A program made the position numbers and the translations under genes. From the NCBI GenBank assembly GCA_903921665.1, contig CAIXQT010000063.1, positions 1-19,999 on the forward strand: a stretch of DNA of 19,999 nucleotides, written 5' to 3'. Each line of letters opens with the position of its first letter. The first letter of the stretch is position 1. This DNA comes from an uncultured Opitutia bacterium (GTDB taxonomy: Bacteria > Verrucomicrobiota > Verrucomicrobiia > Opitutales > UBA953). This document shows positions 14,537-19,999 of the stretch, piece by piece. Below the pieces are notes generated by a model, which worked only from the letters and a program-made list of their open reading frames with translations, was not told the origin of the DNA and did not search any database.

Positions 14537-16672
14537 TCAGCGGAACTCGACGAGGCGCGGCCCGGCTGCGCCGTTGGCGTCGACGGCTTGGACGGACCAA
14601 GGAGAGCCGGCCTGCAGGAATTTGCCATCCTTGAAATGGCGGCGGCGGGCAGCGATGTCTTCGTAAGGCGGAGTGCCCGGACCTTGCTTGTTCTCGAGGC
14701 GGATGATGTCGGTCTCGAGGAGCGAGCGGGTGGCGCGGATCGAAGGCAGGTCGCGGTCGGGGAATTCGTGGCCGTCGGGGTAGAGGCCGAACGAGCCGTT
14801 GACCCAGATGAAGGAGTTGATCGCGCTCTCGGCCCAAGGGGCCGGGCGGATGACGCCGGTGTCGGCGTCCAGCAGCAGGGCGTGCGGCCCGAGGTTCAGC
14901 GGCTGGAAGGTCTTGAGGTCGCCGAGGAGGGCGAAGCACTGCCGGTCGCCTTTCGGCAGGCGGACTTCGATGAGCCGGTTGGCGCCGGCGCGCGCGCCTT
15001 CGCCGTTGGTGAAGTTGAGCGAGACCGCGTTACGGCGGCTGCTTAGGCCGATGCCGATGGCGGGAAGCTTGCCAGGTTCGGGCGTCGACTCGATCCACGT
15101 CGCCTGCGGCGTGCGCCGGATCTCCGCGTTGAGGAAGCGGGTCTGGTCGTCGCGCTGGTGCGGGGTGGTGAGCGGGAGGATGCGGATCTGGGCTTGCACT
15201 GATTCGCGCAACGTCGCGCCGGAAGCCTCGACGAACTTGACGATGGCGTCGACGGCGCCTCGCGAGAGGGGGAAGTCCGCTTGCGAGGGGGAATTCGGAC
15301 CGAGCTCGGCCGTCATCCATTCGCCCGGGATGAGCATCACCGGGCGGACTTCGATGGTCAGCAGACGCTGGGCGCGCTCGAGGATCTCCTGCAGGCGTTT
15401 CCATTGGTCGTCATGCGGGACCATGATCTGGTCGCCCAGGCGGATCGCTTCGCGGGTCTCCGCCAGCACGTCGCGGACGGTCTTAGGGTCATTGAGCACG
15501 CCGGGTCGTTCGAGGCGTTGCAGCAGCTGTTTGACCACGCTGGCCGAGTAGCTGCTGAGGATGCGGGGGAGGATCTGTTCGCGATAATTGCGCGCGAAGG
15601 CCGGCGACAGCGCGCTGGTCTCGGCCCACAGTTTCGCCGCGCCCATGAAATCATCCGCCTCCATGAGGCTTTGGGCTTCGGTGAACGCGCGGTTGGCGCG
15701 CAGGATCTCATCGGTCTTCGCGGTGTCGATCGGCGTGACGGCCGGTTTGACTTCCACGACGACGCTGGGCGTGGCTGACGGTTCGTCCTTACGGGTCAGG
15801 AGAAAGATGGCAGCCGCGGCGACCGCCAGGAGCAGGACCAGTCCGATGATGAGCGCCGAGGAGTTGCTGCCAGCGGAGGAAGACGCCGCGACCGGGGCGC
15901 GGCGCGAGGTAGGTCCGCCAGCGGGCTTGGGGTTGCTCAGTCCCGCGGCGGCCTGACGTGCGAAGTCGCCCGAAGGTGCGGGCAAAGACTTCGCCGTGGC
16001 GAAGTCGATCGTCGCCGCAGCGGAGGTGGAGTTGACGGCCCAGAGGAAGCCATCGCTCCCGGTGGTCGTGGCATCCGTGGTGAAGGTGGCGGCCCAGGCG
16101 CTTTTGCCCAGCAGGACGGAGGCTTCGGCGAGGAGGCGAAGGAGGCGGAGGGTTTCCGGCGGATTGAGCAGGCCGACGGCGGCCGGGCCGGACGCGTTGA
16201 TCAGCCAGGCGGCTTTCGCGCCGGTTCCGGTCTCTTCCCGCCAGGTGATCGCCGGCGTGAGCGGAGTCTGCGTCTCGAGTTGGAGGGGGCGATCTTCGCC
16301 TTCGAGCCAGGTGGGCGCGCCGGACCATTCGTTCCGCCAGCCTTTCCAGCGGCCCGCGATGGCGGCCGGCGGCGGCAGGAGGGCGGCTTCCTCCAGCGTG
16401 AAGATCAGGTGGTGGGCCAGGCGGTTGTCGCGTTGCGTATAATCGAGGCCCCGGGCGACGAAGCGCGAGAGCACGCACCAGTTGCGGCCGCCGGCTTCGA
16501 GCGTGCGGAAGGTGAACGTCTCGCCTTCGGGGCGTTCATGCGGCGTGCCGACGGATTCGAGCAATTGCGCGAGGCGATCGGGGATGGCGCGATGGCGCGC
16601 GACGGTGCAGTAGCCGGAGCGGCCGGGGGTCAGGCCTTGCGGCGCCGAGGTGAAGATGAGTTGAAGGGGCAT
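14537..16672 (-). CDS. GAP1-N2 domain GTPase-associated membrane protein (gene 2 of the GTPase operon)
   Basis: A 711-residue protein whose first 160 or so residues match what I know of the GAP1-N2 domain (GTPase-associated protein 1, N-terminal): QLIFTSAPQGLTPGRSGYCTV (split: TSAPQGL 8-14, GRSGYCTVARHR 17-28), then RNWCVLSRF (63-71) and the DYTQRDNRLAHHLIF block (77-91). A Ser/Ala/Pro-rich linker leads to one transmembrane helix at about 273-293, followed by RK, so the GAP1-N2 domain is predicted to be cytoplasmic only if the orientation follows the RK cluster; the positive-inside rule would instead put the C-terminal side inside, so topology is uncertain. Residues 310-460 are helical. The last 230 or so form a mixed region I cannot assign. 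Its ATG overlaps the GTPase stop by one base (TGATG), implying coupled translation. Confidence 0.85.
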   Translation of the reverse strand: MPLQLIFTSAPQGLTPGRSGYCTVARHRAIPDRLAQLLESVGTPHERPEGETFTFRTLEAGGRNWCVLSRFVARGLDYTQRDNRLAHHLIFTLEEAALLPPPAAIAGRWKGWRNEWSGAPTWLEGEDRPLQLETQTPLTPAITWREETGTGAKAAWLINASGPAAVGLLNPPETLRLLRLLAEASVLLGKSAWAATFTTDATTTGSDGFLWAVNSTSAAATIDFATAKSLPAPSGDFARQAAAGLSNPKPAGGPTSRRAPVAASSSAGSNSSALIIGLVLLLAVAAAAIFLLTRKDEPSATPSVVVEVKPAVTPIDTAKTDEILRANRAFTEAQSLMEADDFMGAAKLWAETSALSPAFARNYREQILPRILSSYSASVVKQLLQRLERPGVLNDPKTVRDVLAETREAIRLGDQIMVPHDDQWKRLQEILERAQRLLTIEVRPVMLIPGEWMTAELGPNSPSQADFPLSRGAVDAIVKFVEASGATLRESVQAQIRILPLTTPHQRDDQTRFLNAEIRRTPQATWIESTPEPGKLPAIGIGLSSRRNAVSLNFTNGEGARAGANRLIEVRLPKGDRQCFALLGDLKTFQPLNLGPHALLLDADTGVIRPAPWAESAINSFIWVNGSFGLYPDGHEFPDRDLPSIRATRSLLETDIIRLENKQGPGTPPYEDIAARRRHFKDGKFLQAGSPWSVQAVDANGAAGPRLVEFR

Positions 16673-18405
16673 CAGAGGGCGGGGGCTTTAAGGGCGGGGA
16701 ACATCGCCGGGGAGGCGAGGTGCATCAGCCAATAGAGGGGTTCTTCGACGTGCGCCGGCGCAAGCCGCTGGGGGTCGGGGGCGATGCGTCCTTTGTTGAG
16801 TCCGGCGGCGATCATCACCGGCATGTGACCGAACGAGGTCGCGGCGAAGTAGCAGATCTGCTCGGCGAGGGATTCGGCCGAGGCGACGAGGCCCGGGCAG
16901 AGCGCGACGAGCACCTCGCGGACGCGGTCGGAGTTCCGCCGGACCGCAGCGAGGTCCAGCGCGCCGTCCTTGACGACCGGCTCGAGCGGGGAGCTGAGCA
17001 GCGAAGCCCAGGTGTCGCACTTGCCGACGACGAAGGCCAGCGGCGTCTTGATACGTTCGTCTTGCGCGAGCCCGAGGACGCGCTTCATGCGCGTCTCCAT
17101 CTCGGACAGGATGCTGTCCTGCTGGTCGATGCGTCCTTTGAGCGTGAACTGCGGGTCTTCCACGCCGATCAGCTTCGCCTTGAAGCGCACGTTGGCCGTC
17201 GGATCGAAAAGGAAGATGAGGCCGCTCGAGGTCGCGACGTGCATCGCGCCGGGCGAATCATGGATGTCGATGCCAGGCTCGAAATGCTCGCCGGCGTTAT
17301 CATAGAGGATGACGGACGTCTCGCTGCGTTGCTGGCCCGGCCGGCTGATCGAGTAGATGAAAGGGCGGGGTAGCGAGACCATGCGTCCCAGGCGTGGGAG
17401 TTTCTCGTAGGTCGCGCCTTCGAGGGCGGTCTTGCCGAGGAGCGCTTCTTCGGGCGTGGCCGCCGAGAAGAGCGTGTTGCGCATCTGGTTGAGCAGCATG
17501 TTGCCGCTCGGATCGCCGTCCTTGAAGGCGAGGTGGAAGTCTTCGGGCAGGCGGTCCTGGAGCGTGCGCGTGAGGACCGCAAGGTAGTAGGATTTGCCCG
17601 CGCTGGGCGCGCCGATGAGGGAGATGATGCGGTGGGGGCGATCCAGGTAGCCCGGCGGCAGCTGTCGGCGGCAGTGCGGGCAGGCGATGTCCGTGCATGC
17701 CAAGCCCATCGGATCCAGCGCCAGGCCTTGGTCATTGAAACGCGTCGGCTGGAAGCGCAGTCGCGCATCGGCGCCGAGGATCGGGTCGCCGCGCAGGTCT
17801 TCGTGCACGGCGATGCTAAGCGCGTCGCCGGCGTCGAAGCGGGTCCAGCAGACCGGGCAAAGGTGGGCGCCGCGGTTCTGCTCGGCGGCGAGGAGCGTCT
17901 TGCCGGCCGGACGTCCGGCGCTTTCTTCGCGGGGTGAAAGCAAGGCGGCGATCTGTGCCAAGCTGAAGCCCACTTCCAGTCCTTGCGGAGTGCAGGCGAG
18001 GGTGTCCGTCGCTCGGCCGAGATCGCGGGCGACATCCAGCAGGCCCTGAGGGGGGTGCTCACCCAGCTGTTCGCCGGTCAGGGCGTCGAAGAGAATCCAG
18101 CTATCCGTCCGGACATCACGAAACTCGTCCGCTCCGGCCGGCGAGATGACGAGAAGGGTGGAGGCGAGTTGGACGGTCGTCGTTTCGGTCAGGACCAGAC
18201 GCTGACGGAGCTGAGCTCCGTTGACCAAGGCGGTGCCGGCTTGGGTGGGCTCGAGGGCGATGGTTTCACCCTGACTGATGAGGGAAAGCGTGGGATTAGC
18301 GGTATCGCCGGGCAGGGCCGAAGGCAGGCTTTCGAGCGTGCCTTTGGCGCCGCTTAGGCAGTCGACCCAGGAGAGTGAAGGGTTTTTCTTGCTGGAAGTG
18401 AACAT
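16672..18405 (-). CDS. P-loop GTPase with FHA-like N-terminus and zinc ribbon (gene 1 of the GTPase operon)
   Basis: A 577-residue putative GTPase, likely the regulatory engine of the four-gene operon. Counting from the ATG at 18403-18405: residues 37-87 resemble the second half of an FHA domain (GTALVNGAQLRQ at 57-68, then a hydrophobic strand LASTLLVI); C183-x2-C186 and C242-x2-C245 make a likely zinc ribbon; P-loop GAPSAGKS at 265-272; G3-like DNAG at 369-372; G4-like GKCD at 461-464 in place of NKxD; AATS near 521 as a possible G5. The Ras-like order argues for GTP binding, but the altered G4 leaves specificity open. The GTG at 18483 is an upstream in-frame alternative, rejected because it lies above a TATAAT likely to drive the operon. 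It is cytoplasmic by sequence. Confidence 0.88.
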   Translation of the reverse strand: MFTSSKKNPSLSWVDCLSGAKGTLESLPSALPGDTANPTLSLISQGETIALEPTQAGTALVNGAQLRQRLVLTETTTVQLASTLLVISPAGADEFRDVRTDSWILFDALTGEQLGEHPPQGLLDVARDLGRATDTLACTPQGLEVGFSLAQIAALLSPREESAGRPAGKTLLAAEQNRGAHLCPVCWTRFDAGDALSIAVHEDLRGDPILGADARLRFQPTRFNDQGLALDPMGLACTDIACPHCRRQLPPGYLDRPHRIISLIGAPSAGKSYYLAVLTRTLQDRLPEDFHLAFKDGDPSGNMLLNQMRNTLFSAATPEEALLGKTALEGATYEKLPRLGRMVSLPRPFIYSISRPGQQRSETSVILYDNAGEHFEPGIDIHDSPGAMHVATSSGLIFLFDPTANVRFKAKLIGVEDPQFTLKGRIDQQDSILSEMETRMKRVLGLAQDERIKTPLAFVVGKCDTWASLLSSPLEPVVKDGALDLAAVRRNSDRVREVLVALCPGLVASAESLAEQICYFAATSFGHMPVMIAAGLNKGRIAPDPQRLAPAHVEEPLYWLMHLASPAMFPALKAPAL

Positions 18406-18471
18406 CGGCTCCGAGGTGGGGTCTGAAATAGGTTGATTACCGGGGTAGGACTGTAAAGATATGAAAGCACG

Positions 18472-18477
18472 ATTATA
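18472..18477 (-). promoter_or_regulatory. Possible -10 element of the GTPase operon
   Basis: A perfect TATAAT on the minus strand, 66 bases upstream of the chosen GTPase start. No recognisable -35 lies 16-18 bases upstream (GGAAAA there), so it may depend on an activator or an alternative sigma factor. The adjacent inverted repeat fills its spacer region. Confidence 0.4.
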
Positions 18478-18493
18478 GGTCACCCCCTGACCT
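18477..18493. promoter_or_regulatory. Perfect inverted repeat between the GTPase operon and the sigma gene
   Basis: AGGTCA-CCCCC-TGACCT, perfect 6-bp arms around a 5-base spacer, centred in the 116-base divergent region. It touches the TATAAT of the GTPase operon and lies 28 bases upstream of the sigma-factor ATG, so a bound regulator could control both directions. Its half-site GGTCA recurs in the palindrome before ptsI. Confidence 0.45.
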
Positions 18494-18521
18494 GTTTTCC
18501 TTACCCCTTAATCTTCCCTGA

Positions 18522-19112
18522 ATGGAGACCGAAGCCGACCAGTCCGCCTTGGACCGCGCCCGCCAGGGGGATCTTTCGGCCTACAACGAACTGGTCCTTA
18601 AGTATCAGGGGCGTATCTTCGCGAAGGTCTTCTCCCTCTTGCGTAATCGTCAGGACGCCGAAGAAATCACCCAGGACACCTTCATCCGGGCCCATCGGGT
18701 GCTGGCTTCCTTCCGCGGGACGGCGACTTTCTCGACTTGGATTCACCAAATCGGCACGAATCTGGCCCGTAACCGCTACTGGTACTGGCGTCGCCGTAAG
18801 CGTGATCAGTCGATGTCCCTGGATGCTGACCTGGGGGATGATCCCGGCGCCACGCTCCACGACATCCTTTCCGACGGCGCCCAGGGGCCGGGGCACGAGG
18901 CCCAGCATAACGAATTCGTCAACAAAGTTGCCGAATGCATGGAACAATTGAAGCCGGAACACGCTCGTATTCTGACGATGCGTAACGTCCGCAACATGTC
19001 CTATGAAGAGATCGCCGAAGACCTCGGCCTCTCCATCGGGACCGTGAAGAGCCGCATCAACCGCGCCCGTGAAGCCTTGCGCGAACTCATGGGAGAGGAG
19101 TTTCGCGGATGA
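18522..19112 (+). CDS. ECF RNA polymerase sigma factor (sigma-70 family)
   Basis: A 196-residue extracytoplasmic-function sigma factor that would direct RNA polymerase to a set of stress or envelope genes. Region 2 covers about residues 20-90: YNELVLKYQGRIFAKVFSLL, then the DAEEITQDTFIRAH core-binding block (about 45-58) and the aromatic-rich STWIHQIGTNLARNRYWYW promoter-melting segment (about 71-89). Region 4 covers about 135-190, with a helix-turn-helix in MSYEEIAEDLGLSIGTVKSRI (about 159-179). Regions 1 and 3 are absent, as expected for the class. The ATG has no Shine-Dalgarno. The next gene overlaps it by ATGA and is probably its anti-sigma factor. An inverted repeat lies 28 bases upstream. 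Confidence 0.95.
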   Translation: METEADQSALDRARQGDLSAYNELVLKYQGRIFAKVFSLLRNRQDAEEITQDTFIRAHRVLASFRGTATFSTWIHQIGTNLARNRYWYWRRRKRDQSMSLDADLGDDPGATLHDILSDGAQGPGHEAQHNEFVNKVAECMEQLKPEHARILTMRNVRNMSYEEIAEDLGLSIGTVKSRINRAREALRELMGEEFRG

Positions 19113-19615
19113 GTACCACCGAATTCGAGTCCCTCGTCGCCGCTTTCCTCGAAGGCAACGCCTCCGAGTCTCAGCTCGCCCGGCTTCGTTCCGCCCTCGG
19201 GCAGTCGGCCGAACTCCGCGCCCGCTTCCAGTCGCGCGTGCGGATGCACAAGGCCCAGCTTAATTTCCTCAGTCGCCGCGAAGAGCGCTCACTCGCCGGC
19301 GTGATGGGCTGGCTGCATACCTTCGCCCAGCGTATGGGCCGCTCCTTCGCGCACCTCTGCCTCCTGGCCTTGGTGCTGGTCGAACTGCAGGTCACCATCC
19401 CGGCCGAATACTCCGGTCTCCTTTCCTATGTGGATGCCCCCGCGGCCGAAGAGCAGGTCCTTGGTGGTGCCGAGATGCCGTTGCGCCTCCTGACCGACTC
19501 GGTGCAGGAATTCGATCTTTCGCAGCCATTGGAAGTCCCTGACCTCACCATGCCCAATCTGGTGATGCCGGAGATGGCCACGCCGAACGAGGAACCAGCC
19601 TCGGTCGAGGTCTGA
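19109..19615 (+). CDS. Probable anti-sigma factor, single-pass membrane protein
   Basis: A 168-residue protein that probably holds the preceding sigma factor inactive at the membrane. Residues 5-55 form a helical region with the pattern FxxLVxxFLxGxxSExQLxRLRxxLxxxxxLRxRF, which resembles the N-terminal anti-sigma part of FecR-type regulators. One transmembrane helix lies at about 79-97 (it carries a Glu near 92). The C-terminal 70 residues, outside the membrane by this model, are acidic and proline-rich with short repeats of the PDLTMPNLVMPEMATP kind (144-159). There is no cysteine zinc-binding anti-sigma motif. A Shine-Dalgarno-like GGAGAGGAG lies 9 bases before the ATG, which overlaps the sigma stop (ATGA). 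Context carries most of the call. Confidence 0.65.
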   Translation: MSTTEFESLVAAFLEGNASESQLARLRSALGQSAELRARFQSRVRMHKAQLNFLSRREERSLAGVMGWLHTFAQRMGRSFAHLCLLALVLVELQVTIPAEYSGLLSYVDAPAAEEQVLGGAEMPLRLLTDSVQEFDLSQPLEVPDLTMPNLVMPEMATPNEEPASVEV

Positions 19616-19644
19616 GTCCTGCCTTGCTTCCTTCGTTGCGGGGC

Positions 19645-19656
19645 GGTCAATTGACC
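19645..19656. promoter_or_regulatory. Perfect 12-bp palindrome before ptsI
   Basis: GGTCAATTGACC reads the same on both strands and ends 5 bases before the ptsI ATG, in the 46-base gap after the anti-sigma gene. It has the GGTCA half-site of the inverted repeat at 18477-18493 but with a 2-base rather than a 5-base spacer. It could be an operator or, in the RNA, a hairpin at the ribosome landing site. Confidence 0.4.
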
Positions 19657-19661
19657 CACGG

Positions 19662-19999
19662 ATGAAGGCCGGAAACCATAGGCCCGAGGTTCGCCTCAAG
19701 GGCATAGCCGCCGCTCCCGGAGTGGCGCGCGGTCCTGCGTACCCGCTGATGCGGGGTATGGCCATCGTCTCGTGCGAGAAGGTCGCCGATCCGGAAGCCG
19801 AAATCCGCCGTCTGGAAGCCGCCTTGGCCGCGACCCGCTTGGAGATCGCCCAGCTGCGCGACGACGTCGCGCGCAAGCTCAATGAATCCGAAGCTTCGAT
19901 CTTCGATGCGCACCTGCTCGTGCTCGAGGACGTCGCCCTGATCGATGACGTGAGCAAGGAGGTCCGTCGCAGCGGTTTCAACGTGGAGTTCTGCTTCCA
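19662..19999 (+). CDS. ptsI: PTS system enzyme I (N-terminal part; 3' end cut off)
   Basis: Phosphoenolpyruvate-protein phosphotransferase, which moves phosphate from PEP to HPr at the head of the sugar phosphotransferase system or of a regulatory (nitrogen-type) PTS. 112 codons are readable. Seen: LKGIAAAPGVARGPAYPL (about 13-30, the GIxASPGIAxGxA start of the family) and SEASIFDAHLLVLEDVALIDDV (about 75-96, the HPr-binding helical domain motif AxIFEAHxxxLxDxxL). The phosphorylated His lies beyond the window. No Shine-Dalgarno precedes the ATG; a 12-bp palindrome does. The neighbouring ptsH is not in view. The short start to the family motif supports the ATG. Confidence 0.9.
   Translation, partial: MKAGNHRPEVRLKGIAAAPGVARGPAYPLMRGMAIVSCEKVADPEAEIRRLEAALAATRLEIAQLRDDVARKLNESEASIFDAHLLVLEDVALIDDVSKEVRRSGFNVEFCF

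Noticed and set aside
18405..18483. Upstream GTG start for the GTPase gene
   Set aside because: It adds 26 residues without family character and lies upstream of the TATAAT that most plausibly drives transcription.
1..19999. CRISPR arrays, insertion sequences, rRNA genes, riboswitches
   Set aside because: I saw no regularly spaced direct repeats, transposase motifs with terminal repeats, rRNA sequence or recognisable riboswitch leader.

Overview
The window looks like an ordinary chromosome segment from a high-GC, LPS-bearing Gram-negative bacterium. My best guess is a member of the Verrucomicrobiota (Opitutia type). The guess rests on LpxI-type lipid A synthesis, a nadD-rsfS pair, an unusually long PurA, almost no Shine-Dalgarno sequences before starts, and an ECF sigma factor paired with a zinc-free membrane partner. 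It is inference, not proof. Coding density is very high: the longest gene-free gap is the 116 bases before the sigma gene (18406-18521), and no gap reaches 300 bases.

Left part (1-7472): a truncated microbial-type poly(ADP-ribose) glycohydrolase-like gene (minus) diverges from a histone-deacetylase-like amidohydrolase (plus). Next comes a minus-strand run, read in transcription order from 7472 down to 1822: panB (pantothenate/CoA), gpsA (glycerol-3-phosphate), a small SET-domain methyltransferase, a TPR protein, a long purA (AMP synthesis) and a 112-residue unknown. The first three genes overlap by ATGA junctions.

Middle part (7537-10894): a small single-pass membrane protein (plus); lpxI followed by a Tat-exported metallophosphoesterase (minus); nadD-rsfS (plus), where RsfS carries a long basic tail; and a CAU-anticodon tRNA (minus).

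Right part (10952-18405): the most unusual locus, a compact four-gene minus-strand operon with junctions of 1-nt overlap or 3-nt gaps. It encodes a P-loop GTPase with a degenerate FHA-like N-terminus and a zinc ribbon, a membrane-anchored GAP1-N2-type GTPase-associated protein, a 983-residue coiled-coil membrane protein, and a GYF_2-like three-helix membrane protein. Together they look like a membrane-tethered GTPase complex of the kind discussed for NTP-dependent bacterial conflict or signalling systems.

Divergent from that operon are an ECF sigma factor and its probable anti-sigma partner (ATGA overlap), followed by the start of ptsI, which runs off the window. Two palindromes sharing the half-site GGTCA lie in the sigma/GTPase divergent region and just before ptsI, and may be operators.
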